DNA of 64,000 bases. Source: Neoechinorhynchus agilis. Taxonomy: Eukaryota > Acanthocephala. A program made the translations under genes and the position numbers. The stretch covers positions 8,494,001 through 8,558,000 of the forward strand of contig CM121341.1 of the NCBI GenBank assembly GCA_051530055.1, read 5' to 3'. Below are positions 13,801 through 26,175 of this stretch, piece after piece. A model generated the notes under the pieces. That model did no database searches, was not told where the DNA came from, and worked only from the letters and a program-made list of their open reading frames with translations. Numbering within the stretch: the stretch's first letter is position 1; every line of letters begins with the position of its first letter.

Positions 13801-16800
13801 CAAATAATCAAATAGAGCCTACTAAATTCGTTCAAAAAAACACAGACCTCATTATCCGGTGGCGGATCATAATAGAACTCAAAGACTGTCCTGGTCTCTT
13901 TTACATAAATGAAATCGTTTCCCGCCTGGTCTAATGATTCCACCATGGATGATATTTTTCTATAAAGCGCTGTGTCTAATAAGATAAACGCATGAGCTTT
14001 GATACGAATATGTTTCTCTAGATCCAAGTGCAGTCGGAATCAAAGAACGAATTGGTCTGCTTCGTTCTGCAGACTCCGTCTGTCAACTTAGCACGTTAGG
14101 CGTCTATCTGCCTCCTTCTCCTTTATTGTACGTATTGAGGCAACTGTATACGCGCATTGCTCCGAGACTAGGGTGCCAGAGTTATATCATTTTGGTGATC
14201 GAAATTTTACAACTACTTTGTCGACGAAAGCAGAGAAAACGGAGTGAAAAACGACCAAAGTTCCCATGGGTTTCCTGTAAAATTCGGAAAAAAACAGAAT
14301 TTGCTTGTTTGGAAAACGGGTTGCGTAATGAATCATAAGTTGGGTGCGTTGGGAAGGTGGAGAAAAGTGGGTACATAGAAGGATTGATGACCGTGAAGGA
14401 AGTTGTCACGCCAAAATCTAACCTTGTTTTTCAAAATCGAATTCTTCACAAACGTCCGATTTCCAGTTGATCGGAACGGACTTCCTACGTCACATAGATC
14501 AGAGGAACTTTCTTCACTCGCATCGTAGTCCCGTTCGCAACTACAAGACATCCTTAAATCGACGAATCGGATTTGCTGCGAGATTTTTTCGCTCCATTCG
14601 TTTTCTGATTGGCTGTGCTTGCGGTCCATTCGATTTTTGTGCTTGGTGTAATCAATGTTAAGACGCGAATCAGAAATGGTGCGAACAAGTGTGAGCAAGT
14701 TGTCAGGCATTTTTGAGCACAATTGTTCTGTTTGTTTTTCTTTTAAATATTGATTATATCGACAATCGATTGTTTCTACTGAGCTGCGCTCCAGTGAGGA
14801 TTCTCGAGATTTCGTCTAAATTTAGATGGACATAATTAGAGAGAGAAAAACAGCACTTCTAACTCCCTCCTGGAAAAGGAAAATACCTGCTCAAAAGTCC
14901 AAAATTCGGGGTCTTCGTAAAGATCGCAACGAGGAAAACTAATGTCGCTGAGAGTTTTTAACTGAGTACTGAAGAGTAGGGTTAGTTGATGCATTTTTCA
15001 ATAGCACTCAGTGCATTTATGTTTTACTTGAGTGTACACGATCGAAAATGACGAGGGTGACCTCTAGAATGTCTTCTGAAAAGGATGCGTGGTTCCTCAC
15101 GCCCCTGGCAACGGTGACCCCGTGAGTTGTTAACGAAAAAGGCAGGCTAAGGTGTATTTGTAGAAAAGAATATCCTTGTCTTATTCCCGGGTCGTCTCAA
15201 GTAGTGATCTAGAGAATAAAGGAAATTCGCTTTGTTAAAGGTAAACATTTGTGCATTCAGAAAATGAGCCGGAGATTGAAACTGGATTCGGTCTAGGAAA
15301 TGAAGGGACCACCTTTTCGGTAGTAAGTTTATGTAATCAGAAGCACGGCACCGGTGTCTCTGGAGTTACATGAAGTAATCAGTTACTATATAAGGCTTAT
15401 AAAAAATTTAAAACGAGCCCAATTAGACTTGCGATGGCAACATGAGGCCTCAAGTGCAGTTCAATGGATTGGAGACGGTATTAAAAAGGTTTTGTGTTAA
15501 AATTGGATGCCAAAATAGCCCATCAGCTATTCAAATCGGCAGCATTTTAACTTGTAACATGAAACCAGTAGGAGTTATCGAACTGGTTTTTTTGCCTCTT
15601 GACGTGAAAAACGCCTAGGACCAAGAGTGAGATGGCGTTTAATTGAAAGCATTGTAGATAATTTGGAACTGATCTCAAAGACCGAAGTATCAAGTCGCCC
15701 ACCAAATCGATTATTATCGACTTGCTATTCGCAAATATGATAGTGGCATCACTGCTAAATACTTGTGACTGCTTGGACTTTGAAGACATAACACATTCCC
15801 TGAGAACACTGTCTATAGTTTATATTGTCTTCTTTCAAAGGTCCAGTGTCCGGCTCGTCTACTTGATCATTAACTTCTCTATGCCGAGCCATTATGACTA
15901 GTTTGAATCAATCGATCGCCGTTAGAAACTTTAACACGTGTAGCTGTTGTGTAGACTTTCTAATATTTATCAGACAAACATTTTCTGCAAATTTCAATGT
16001 TCCCAAAATAAATGGTAAACTCTAAGTTCAAATATAAGGACATGGTGACCTTAACTTTCACATCTACTTTCTTTAAAATATACCTAACCGGCAATGGTAG
16101 ATAGTCTCGCGAAAATCTCCATTAATTTCTGCTGACCTTCAAATTGACAGCAGTCTCGACTGAAATCTCCTGTGATGTAACTCCATAGTGCCTTACAGCC
16201 AACAAATCGCCAGTTTGGACCCATCAGGGAAATAAGAGTACTCGTAAAAAGAAAACGATTTTTAGCCACTAATGGTTTACGATACAAGAAATTATCCTCA
16301 AGAATTTCCAACGCTAAAAAATAATAAAATTCAAGTCAACTACTTATTTCTGGTACCCCGATTCCAAAATAGTATCGATGAATTAATATTCTGATAACAA
16401 ATTAATCGTTTCATTAATCAAACATTCAAAAGCGGTCCTTAGAGCAGACGGGATTCATAAAAAATCGTAAAAATTTATCTTTAGAATGAATAAAACACAT
16501 TTTTCATATGAACATTAGACGAGGAGGGAGATGATCGAAAAATTTATAGGTGAAATACTCGGATCCTTTTTTTCACGAGAACTTTAAGTGTAAAAAACCA
16601 CTTTAAATCTTAAATAAATTAAAAAGTATGCGAGAATATATCATTGTGAAGTGCATTTATCAGAATTAGAGTTTTTAAAATAATATTATGGAAAGCCTCT
16701 TTTCCTAACACCCTCATGTTTATTCCAGATTTATTATCGAACGTAAAATGGGTGTTTTATTTGCTTTTTGCTTCAAATTTTCGACGCCTTGCGTCTTCGT

Positions 16801-19800
16801 CAGGAAGCTTTTCTTCGGTTGTCTGAAAAGGAATCGCTGTCCGTCAGCTCATCCCTCGGGATGCTCAATAAGAGGGATGAGCTGACGGACAGCGTTGCCC
16901 TCCTCTGATTCCTTTTCAGACAACCGAAGAAAAGCTTCCTGACGAAGACGCAAGGCGTCGAAAATTTGAAGCAATAAGCAAATAAAACACCCATTTTCCG
17001 TTCGATAATAAATCTGGAAGTTTTTAAAATAATAACTCTAAATGTATTCAAAAACACAGAGAAATCCTGTCAATGGTTAACAACTTCACACGCTCGTGAA
17101 AATATCGCCGCCATAAGAAATGAGGGCATTATTTAAAATTCTTAAACGAATCTGAAAAAAAAGGTAATATTCAAAATTCATTTGATATATTTTTTAGCGA
17201 TCAAAACTTATAGAATGCGCTAAATAATTTACCTTTATCGAAAGAAGAAATGATTTTTGGAGTAGACACTCAAGTTCGATTGATCGTATCCAAAGGTTTT
17301 TCCACTTATTTTCGGATTCCTCAATTTGTTTAGCCAGTTCAAATCGAATCGGCGTGTACTCTTCCAAGCTGTTAATAAGTTTTCCAATGTACCGATAAAT
17401 ATGACTGAATTCCTTTATCCTTTTTTGAAAGTCCTAATCAAAAAAGGTTTTATTTAAAAGCAGTACAAATGGCTAAGGGACATCTAACCTCAATTAAATA
17501 CACCGATTTTCGAAGCAAAGAGAGATTGTTTTTTGAGTTATAGACATTAAAGAGGCCCAACTCGATCTCGTTTAAATCTCTATTGGCGTCTCCGAGCAGG
17601 TTAAGAATTTCTAAAAGACGGTCATTTGTGAGAACCAGACTCTTATATTTCATCTCCTGACAGGTAAATACAACTCTGGTAGTAGTCTAAGTATATGTCT
17701 AGAAAAGATATCCAGGTACTTGACTTGGTGTAAACATTCGGACAGCCTGGTACTCGCCTTTGACTATTTCGTTACTAGTTTTAAAGTCCGTTTGACTAAA
17801 AGATCTTCGTAGATTTGGAGCCAATAAGAAGTGATTTGTCTAAATATGCAATGGAAATAACATGACTCGTTTTTGTTCCAGGAATTCTTTAAGAAACCAA
17901 CTCTTTGTTCCCGACTCTTGTAATTATCGCGACTGGTATAAGTCACCTCAAGTTCTAACTCTTGACCAAGATTGTCATCGCTTTTTGATTTGAGATTAGA
18001 TAGCAGGCTCTAAACGAAGGCAGCAGTCGTTTGATCTGTCAAAATGACTGAAAACCGTACGGATTCTGAAGACCTACGGCAGGAGCAATAACGAGATTTC
18101 CATTTGTAGTAATATGATAAAGATGCACCCATTTTGGGATTTTATTTCTGAAGATATCGAATTTCAAGCCAGAAAATTACTGCATCAATTCGCGGTGACA
18201 AATGTTCGTGTTTACCCGCTAAGGTTCTTGGTGGCTATGGTCACAAAAACATTATCACCGTTATTCGCCCGTGAGAAACAGTTGTTTGTGCAAAATACCC
18301 GATTTACTCACACCAAATCTAAATAATCCTTTCATTTGGGCCTATATTTAAAGTTGTGTAATAAACTTTGGGAGCTCCGATGACTTGGCAAAGACGAAAT
18401 TCTCCTTGTCTTTCTATAAGCACTCAACGGGTGTCCTTTTGGCACGCCAAGGATAAGACTTGGAGATGACGAACCTTCTTAAATGTCCTAAGTGTCAAGT
18501 ATTCATGGACAGACTGTATCGTACATTTTATATCTTTCCAGTGCAATCAAATAAATTCAAAATCAAATTCAAAACAGTGGTTGATTGACGCCCTAATAAA
18601 ATAAGAGTGGCAGGCATATGGGTCCGTTTTTTTAATTTACAAAAATATATTCGCTATTAATTTGTAGCTGCTGCAATCAAATAAATTCAAAATCAAATTC
18701 AAAACAGTGGTTGATTGACGCCCTAATAAAATAAGAGTGGCAGGCATATGGGTCCGTTTTTTTAATTTACAAAAATATATTCGCTATTAATTTGTAGCTG
18801 CAAATGTATCTAAATTGTATTTTAGAAGAAAAGAAGCGGTATTGCATTCTTAATCTAATTATAAAAAATAGGACAAGCGTATTAAATCGCTTTCTCCGCT
18901 ACAAATAAAGTGGGGATTTTTTGGCTTGTGATTATTTTCACCAAAAGTATAATAAATTAAAATTTTAAATATAATACTTGCGAAATATAATCAAGCGATT
19001 ATTTTTGTTTACTTTGCCCCTCAAAGACAGGCAACCTAACATCGTAATTTGCATTGTTATATTCCTTAGATTAAAAAACGCATATTTCAATCGTTAATAT
19101 GCGATTACAAAAGATCCACCTTTTTCGTGAATTCATTTTTAAAATAAAAATCTATGGTAAAATCATTGAGTTTTGAAAATACGTTTATTTCACAAGTATA
19201 AGATGTGTTTAAGTGTGGCCTTTTTCATGGCAGATAATTTTATTTCTTTGGCAAACTTCTGAGTTTGTACGAATCCCTGAAGATCCTCACTCCGGGAGAC
19301 GGGATAGAATTTACCGGCTAACCAGACTTCAAAAAATAGAAATACAAGAGTCGATCTAGCTTCTTTAAAAAAACGGAAATCAATCAAAAGGAGGTTTTCG
19401 GCTTATTTCGCTAATTACGTGTTTCAACTTTATTAAAGTGCCAAAATGTTAATTAATTGTGTCTTTTGTTAAATGGCATATTCCCCATGGAATCCGTTTA
19501 TACCAAGCAGACGAGAATGCGTTTTAAACCCAAAAAACGGCCCATACCGCAACAGAATAACGCTTCTTGAGGTTCTCGGTGTGAGGCTTCATATTTCCCT
19601 TCTAGCGAATGCTGAGTCTATCAATTAGCCTCCAGGGGTTCCATCTAGATTACTGATCACATACCTCGCACAAGTCCGCAATGCTATTTTTCATAATATA
19701 ATCATAATTTGGCTTGAGGGTATTCCAGAAATCGTCGTTGAGTTTCAAGATTTCAATAGAAGAAAGACTAGAGTCCTTTTTGGGGCCATCTCTTGAATCA

Positions 19801-20851
19801 ATATGATTATAGAACATGATTTCCACTCTATGAGTCATTTTATAAATATCTAAAAGTGTTACCCGTGTTTGCCAGAAAAAGATCGACGTTTTTTTATCTA
19901 TAATCAAAAAATTTGACTAGAATTTCTTTGAAGAAACATCACAAAAGTGTCTTTTTTGAGGCATTGGAATAAGCTTAGTAATCAGAATGCTCGCACTTAT
20001 TTGTATGCGTTTCAAGTGAAAATTAAATAAAATTGGAGAAAAATACTTTAAAACCTAGTTACAACTTTAATCAAAATCATGAGTTTAGAATGAGAGTTTC
20101 TTGGAAGTAGGAGACGTTGATTAGCGGAATTTGCTACATGGCTGTAAATGTCGTCAGTTCCCTTCGTTCAAATTTAAACGCTCTAATAAAAGATAATAAA
20201 ACTCTTATTCTAAACTCATGGTTTTTGATTAAAATTGTAACTATGCTTTAAAATAATTTACTCTTTAACGTTCACATTACTTTTAAAACATTTTTATTAG
20301 AGCGTTTAAATTTGAACGAAGTCAGGTAATCAACGTCGCCTGGTTCCAAGAAACTCTTATTCTCACTTCGATAGAACCTCGGAGCTTAGCAGTCTAATCA
20401 AAAGTACGATCGTGGAAAGCAGCAGAACAGACAGGCTATCAATATGTTTACTCAAGCTTGGATTTCGATTTCTCTTTACTCGCTCGCCAATAAAAATTCT
20501 AGATTAATAATGTTAACTCTAAAAGTGTGTTAATTGTCGAGAAATGAAGATTGAATTTCAAAAATTATACAGGTTTAAAAAAACTCTAAAACGCTTTAAA
20601 GTATGCATTTTAAGCGCTCAGTGGAAGCTCAAACCCGATGAGGCGTTTATAACGAATTTGGATTTTATTCAAGGATTTAAAAGTACATTCTAAAACAACT
20701 CCTTCTTTCACCGTATGTATCCGTTATATTCCGGCTTCGTAAATCTCGAATTTTGTAGTTTAAAGCAGTAAAAGACGCAGATACTATAGACCGAATATTT
20801 TTGCATAATCGATTGAGAGCTTCTAAAATAGCAAAAAAACATACGTTGAGA
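10850..20851 (-). CDS. Spectrin-repeat protein with C-terminal membrane segment (nesprin/KASH-like)
   Basis: A long multi-exon gene. Exons with consistent phase are 20712-20822, 19665-19897, 17867-18009, 17776-17839, 17489-17656, 17233-17433 and 17092-17151; then, with gaps, 13848-14017; then 12556-12661, 12184-12529, 11739-11916, 11436-11693 and 10850-11365. The protein is a run of Leu- and Trp-containing helices typical of spectrin repeats, for example ITSYWLQIYEDLLVKR and WKNLWIRSIELE. It ends with an acidic Ser-rich linker, the hydrophobic segment WTLFLLLSILLLTIVFCILA and a 25-residue tail with CC and two more Cys. This is the architecture of nesprins, which link cytoskeleton to nucleus, but the tail ends LYT, not PPPX. 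Candidate exons at 14405-14715, 15547-15877 and 16086-16311 are unresolved. Two adjacent genes are possible, and the 5' end is not found. Confidence 0.7.
16727..17022. repeat. Near-perfect 296-bp palindrome (foldback element)
   Basis: Arms of about 140 bp: the left begins CCAGATTTATTATCGAACG and the right ends with its complement. The core GGGATGAGCTGACGGACAGC pairs with GCTGTCCGTCAGCTCATCCC. Differences between arms are few, suggesting recent insertion or gene conversion. It lies in an intron of the spectrin-repeat gene, between the exon at 17092-17151 and the exons below it. Confidence 0.9.
18542..18801. repeat. Exact 130-bp tandem duplication
   Basis: 18542-18671 is repeated without visible change at 18672-18801. 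The unit contains CAGTGGTTGATTGACGCCC and GGCAGGCATATGGGTCCG. It lies in a 1.65-kb intron of the spectrin-repeat gene. Confidence 0.95.
20048..20365. repeat. Nested inverted repeats (composite foldback)
   Basis: CATGAGTTTAGAATGAGAGT near 20080 pairs with AACTCTTATTCTAAACTCATG near 20201, while CGTTCAAATTTAAACGCTCT near 20166 pairs with AGAGCGTTTAAATTTGAACG near 20299. A further GAGACGTTGATTA / TAATCAACGTC pair and a repeated AGAAACTCTTATTC end complete a nested structure. It lies in an intron of the spectrin-repeat gene. Confidence 0.8.
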
Positions 20852-22760
20852 GGACCCAACAAAAAGGGAACAATCTACGTGGGTTTTTTTGTTAAAAGGT
20901 TAATAATACTTAAAGGGAAAAAACGTGTTCTTTCCTTAGATCTTTTTTAATTTGATTAAGTCTAAACGTGCTCAAGACTTCTATTCGGATTTAGGAAGTC
21001 GAATAAGCTAATTCGAGCGATGTCGTGTCTCCAATCTCTCTCTCTCGTGGCCTTTGGTACCAAGATAATCATGCAAAGCCATTCTCGTGTAGATTTCGGC
21101 AAATATGAAACTCTATCAGCAACCTTCGACCACACGTATAGTCCGTTTTAATGCAATTGATAAGCGAGCCTGAAGAGTTGATGAGAATGTAAATATGGCG
21201 GTGAATACGAAGGAGGAACATAAACAAACGAGACCGTTAGCTATTTATTTCAATTAGTTTCGGCTGCGATGGGATAAATCTTTTCTGCTAGGCACGTTTT
21301 TCTAACATTTAAAAGTAAATAATTTTTGCTTGTTTTGGCATAGGATAGTTTAAAAAAATGGAACCATTTATTCCTTTTTAGATTTGGAAGCGAAGCAGGC
21401 CATGAATAAATGCACTTGACTTGATATAAAATGTTATATCTGCAGATCAACGCTTTAAACCTTGCATGATAATGGTCTAAAATGTGAGCTTTGTTGCCAC
21501 TTTAGGATATTTGAAAAAAAGAGTAATTCTTAAAAAAATCTATTTGTCACAAGTAAACGCTTGTCCAATTCCTTTTAAGATTGACGGGGTTCTGATGGCT
21601 GCACTGTGAAAAAGAGGTCTTCACGATTGGGAGGGATTTCCCCACAGACACATCAGAAACGCATGTAAGTTTGATGGAACTTTATCCGCCGGCGAAATTA
21701 GTTGTCAGCAAAAATCAGGAGTATACTCTTTGAAATAGAAATTAAAGCCGCTTTCTAAAAGATAGGACTGCTCCATTTGTATCTTTGGGTGTATTTTAGA
21801 TCTCATGTACATTGAGCGAATCTTTGGAATATATATTGTGTTAAATTAAAAGTTTAATTTGCGTTTAAAGCTTTGGTTCACGTTAATTTGGATAAGCTTA
21901 GCACTTATGGGCCTGGAGGAAGAAATCGTTTCAAATTGCACTTTAAATGGAGAGCATTACACACATCTTTGATGACTGATTTTAACAAAGAGAGCTTGCA
22001 AGTATAGTAGAGACAAAGGAAAGGATTTGGCAGTTATGAATGAACTAAAAATTCAATGAAACATTCCAGCAATTTCGAGAAATCGGAATCTAAATGAGAA
22101 GGCGTCTGAATTCATTCTTTGTATTTAGATAAGAAATATTTTAAGAATTTCATGTGATTCAAGTCTCACGAATAAGCGATTTCCTTAAGGTTTTATAAGC
22201 GTTTTATGCTTTAAATAAGAATGCTGAAATTATACAGACTACTGGCACCAATTAAGGGATGAAATTAACATTGCAATATTCAATATATATTTAAAAAAGA
22301 AATAAGCAATCGATTGAGCATCGCTTGTCGAACAATATGGACGTTTATTATGTTCAGACCTTGTATCAATTACTCAATTAGAACGTTCATGCTTTAAAGA
22401 TCTTTTGTCGAGCGCAAAGATTGACGAAATTTGTTAGAACAGTACGAATCCAACTTACGCTCCAGATATTTTTGTCCTCAAAAACTTGATATTTTGTCGA
22501 GATCTTGTCATTTATGGGTTAAATTAGCTAAAATCACAATAGAAAATTTGCATTCAAACTAAAGAAAATCGTATTGATTAAACATCAATGATTCGTCAGG
22601 TTTTTTTATAATTCGGATTTTCGATTTAAATGTTGGATAAAAACGTAGAACGGTTTGATCGATCTCGGTTCTGGTGAACGTTTTTGAACATCTAGAAAAT
22701 TTCGACTATTTTTTTAATTTGAGATTGCGACATTGTGAAAGCTATTTTACTTAAAATGAA
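20852..22760. other. Intergenic or intronic, nothing recognised
   Basis: AT-rich sequence with only short unsupported frames. Upstream exons of the spectrin-repeat gene may be here; a 22-nt intron-like stretch at 20823-20844 suggests at least one more exon just above 20844. Confidence 0.4.
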
Positions 22761-22769
22761 TATCATTGT

Positions 22770-22940
22770 GCCCATATTTGAGATTACTTGCACTTATTAT
22801 TGATTGACCATCCCCAGCGACATCTTCATCGCTAATGTTCTTCATAGCCACTTGTATATTTCCAAAAGCGCCACGTCCATCAACCCGATCAATAACATAC
22901 CAATCGTCACAGATTTCACCTTCAACTTTCCAGACTGTTG
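22770..22940 (-). other. Possible protein-kinase-like coding fragment
   Basis: One minus-strand frame reads VWKVEGEICDDWYVIDRV, then DGRGAFGNI and VAMKN, resembling a kinase glycine-rich loop GxGxFG and the VAxK lysine, but the spacing between them is about eight residues too short. There is no ATG in the frame, and no donor or following exon is identified. It abuts the first exon of thymidylate synthase on the other strand. It may be a relic, a first exon of a divergent gene, or chance. Confidence 0.25.
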
Positions 22941-22946
22941 ACCAAA

Positions 22947-23936
22947 ATGTCCAACTTAAACGGCATTCTTGAAAAGTAAGAACTCAGAAATGCATTCAAA
23001 GTCCACGAAAATAGCATTATAGTCCCGATGAACAATCCTATCTTGATCTGGTCGGTCGGATTATATCTGAAGGCAGTGTTCGCGAGAATCGAACGGGGAT
23101 CAATACACGATCGATATTTGGAGCGCAACTTCGTTATAATCTTAGTGAAGGTTGGATTGCTTCCTTTTTAAATTCCACTAAAAGTTCATTGGCTTCTAGA
23201 CACAATGCCGGTTTTCACGACAAAGCGCGTCTATTGGAAAGGCGTTTTGGAAGAGCTGTTTTGGTTTATTGGAGGTAAGACCGATAGTCGATTATTATCG
23301 GCTAAGAATGTTCACATCTGGGACGCTAATGGTAGCAGAGAATACCTTGACTCGATTGGACTCAAAGATCGCGAGGATGGAGACCTTGGTCCAGTGTATG
23401 GATTCCAATGGAGGCATTTTGGTGCCCAGTATACTGATTCCCACGCTGACTATCGTGAAAAAGGAGTTGATCAACTTAAATGGCTTATTTCGGAAATAAA
23501 AAACAATCCGACAAGTCGAAGACTAATAATGTCGGCATGGAATCCCATGGATTTAAACGAAATGGCACTCCCTCCGTGCCACGTAATGTGCCAGTTTTAC
23601 GTTCAATCAAACGAACTTTCATGTCAGATGTATCAAAGATCGGCTGATATGGGTCTTGGCGTTCCGTTCAATGTGGCCAGTTACTCACTCTTAACTCACT
23701 TAATCGCTCACGTAACAGGACTTCGTGCTAAGGAGTTTATCCATTCTATTGGAGATGCTCACGTCTACGAAAACCACATTAAACCTCTCGAGGAACAGTT
23801 AAAGCGAAAACCTTTGCGGTTTCCACGCTTAAAAATCACCAATGATTGTACGGATATTGATTCTTTGAAACCCGAACACGTCGAACTTGTGGGTTACAAG
23901 CCCATGGCTAAGATTCAAATGGACATGGCCGTATGA
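22947..23936 (+). CDS. tyms: Thymidylate synthase
   Basis: It makes dTMP from dUMP using methylene-tetrahydrofolate, for DNA synthesis. Exons are 22947-22975, 23023-23150 and 23200-23936, with introns of 47 and 49 bp, giving 297 residues, normal for the family. The start is [19 protein letters not shown]. Family motifs seen are [51 protein letters not shown], the catalytic Cys in [26 protein letters not shown] and GDAHVYENH; the C-terminus is MDMAV, as in animal enzymes. An acceptor-like TTTCCAG lies about 15 nt before the ATG. It appears complete and intact. Confidence 0.97.
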
Positions 23937-24575
23937 ATTGCCATAAAATAGACTTTTTTGGTTCTAACATTAATCGTGGTGGCGTAAACATGGGTTTGAA
24001 CAATACTATTTAGGGTTCCGTTTTCAAACGATAGTGGAGTTTGGACGTTATTTTAAAATAAGAAATTGTTGCATCATCTTGAAAAAGGAGAAATATTAAT
24101 TGATTTTGTTGTAAGCAGTAATATTATTAAGCCTTAGGCGTATTCGCTCTTGACAACCAAACTATTTCGATTACGCTCTTTTAATTTATAGATCGATCAC
24201 GGCCAATGAGTTTAAGTTCAGTATTCTAAAGATTCCGGTGAGGGTTGAGATGTGCACATGGAAAGGAAAAATCGACCAATTTCTTATCTAAATAAAGTGG
24301 CATCTTTCAAAACCAATTTGTCAAAATATCTTCTAATGTTCCACAAGGAACGCTCAGGCAATGTTACCAATCAAAAGACTACTATGATTCTTGTTTTAAA
24401 AAACTAAATGTACTTAGTTCATCCAATATCCTAAAACTGTTCAAGTAAACAGGTTTGAACATTAGATAATTGTTCGCTTTGTATATATTATAAAATACTG
24501 TGTCGGGTTTATCCCCATGGATACCAAATATATTTCGATTTTAAACATTGATGCGTTTTTATCCTTTTTGAATAG
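23937..24575. other. Intergenic, nothing recognised
   Basis: AT-rich spacer between thymidylate synthase and the next frame. It ends in TTTTTGAATAG directly before an ATG. Confidence 0.4.
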
Positions 24576-25136
24576 ATGGCTGACCCCTCGATTTTTAAAA
24601 ACCTGTTGAGTAAACTTGATCAAAAATTCAATGATTTTGTTTATAGCTCAGACAAAGACACAAACAATCCGATTTTAAACAACAAACATGAAAATATTGT
24701 TCCACAACATCTCTCGCGACTATTAGTGGCCATTAGAACAAAGAAATCTTATTTTGTTTATCCTTCAAGAGTGCAGTTTATGTGCGGGTTTAAGTTAAAA
24801 GACTTTTTTAAGAATAATTTCGTTATTGGTAGTGAAGATTGTGAACGAGTTCAGTTGGCATTTGATCGTGTTAGGAAGGAGGCCAATGTATCGCCTGACG
24901 GTTCAATCCCACAAAAATTTGTCTTACCTGCACTTAAGACCCTTTGCGGCATTGATGAAAATGCAGCATTTGAACAGGGAAATGGTGGCAATGATGAACC
25001 AAAGACTCAAGGAACACTCGATTTCAATATGCCATTTCTCAACGACATTCTAAAAAGGATAAGTAAACGGAATACAATGAAAGAGAAACTGTTATCGATT
25101 CAGAAAAAAATAATGACAAATACGACCAGTATTTGA
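24576..25136 (+). CDS. Unrecognised 186-residue protein
   Basis: An uninterrupted frame from ATG at 24576 to TGA at 25134, starting MADPSIFKNLLSKLDQKF and ending in a basic stretch (ILKRISKRNTMKEK). The ATG follows TTTTTGAATAG immediately, so it may be the first codon after a cis- or trans-splice acceptor. Composition is coding-like, with mixed charged residues and Phe/Leu periodicity. There is no signal peptide, membrane segment or known motif. A nuclear or cytosolic protein is all that can be guessed. Confidence 0.55.
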   Translation: MADPSIFKNLLSKLDQKFNDFVYSSDKDTNNPILNNKHENIVPQHLSRLLVAIRTKKSYFVYPSRVQFMCGFKLKDFFKNNFVIGSEDCERVQLAFDRVRKEANVSPDGSIPQKFVLPALKTLCGIDENAAFEQGNGGNDEPKTQGTLDFNMPFLNDILKRISKRNTMKEKLLSIQKKIMTNTTSI

Positions 25137-25648
25137 GTGAAGGGAGCAGTCGAAGTATAGTAATTTTAGTTATCGTTTAATTTCGAGAGACACAATGTTC
25201 ACTAATCGCGGAGAGTCGTTTTCGCAATGAGCGAATTTAAAAATATAACCTGTTTACAGTTACAAACTCGATTTTTGCACTTAGGTTTTTATGCTGTACT
25301 CTCTCGGATGTAAAGATAAAAAATCTTCATAACTTGTATAATAATTAAGCCAGAATATTTATTTTTTTACGACTATCCGGTTAGATTGTGCTTCAATTCG
25401 CTATTAAATCTTCAGTGATGATACTTTTTTCTATTTAATCTACTCGAATTCTGGTCACAAGCTTGTTTTTGAGGGCATAAAAGATGCTCTTTTTTGCAAA
25501 CACCAAACAGAAAAAAGAATCGAATTTCACCAAAAGATGGTTGTGTTATTACAAGATTGGGTGAGAGTTGATTTTCAGGCTTTCTCTGCCTTACATTGCC
25601 TCGCCGAACGAGTTTTGCTTTGTATTGATCAGCAATACTAACATAAAG

Positions 25649-26175
25649 TGGACTACGTCCATTCTAAGGACGACCTTAAGGCTCCAGTGCAGTCAGAAGA
25701 GCTCCAGTCGTCGATTGAGTCGTATTATCCATTTGCTAAGGAAATAAGTGACTTTAAAAAGGAATACGATTTGAAGACAAAGGAACGAGATCTCATATGT
25801 AAAGAAAAAGACGTTTCGTCGAGAGTGATTGAAAGGATTGCGAATATAAATTTAAGAAAACCAATCATGCCACTTAATGATCTCTTCACTCATGACGCTG
25901 ATCTAACCCTTCTCGAGAAGCTGAGACTTTTTAGCTCAGTTAAAGAAGGCGTTCATGAGGTAGTGAGAAGAGGTAGAACCCAAGAACCACGGATCACTAC
26001 CTACATTATCATATGGCTCACTTTATGCGATATTTATCCGCTGTTGATCAGTATGGATACTTATAAAAGGTTCCAGTTCCTCTTAGATTTGAATAGATGT
26101 CTTGCAATAAAAGTCAACATATTCATTAGAAAACAACTTAAGATCGGGAACTCCAACGGAGTTTATAACCGATAA
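25649..26175 (+). CDS. Unrecognised protein, 3' exon
   Basis: The frame opens after CAATACTAACATAAAG, in which TACTAAC looks like a branch site, and runs to TAA at 26173. It reads charged and helical (EISDFKKEYDLKTKERDL, then LTLLEKLRLFSSVKEGVHEV), with a hydrophobic ITTYIIIWLTLCDIYPLL. There is no in-frame ATG near the start. A short upstream exon ending near 25560 (frame ...CVITRL) would join in phase through a GTGAGA donor. No family is recognised. Confidence 0.45.
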
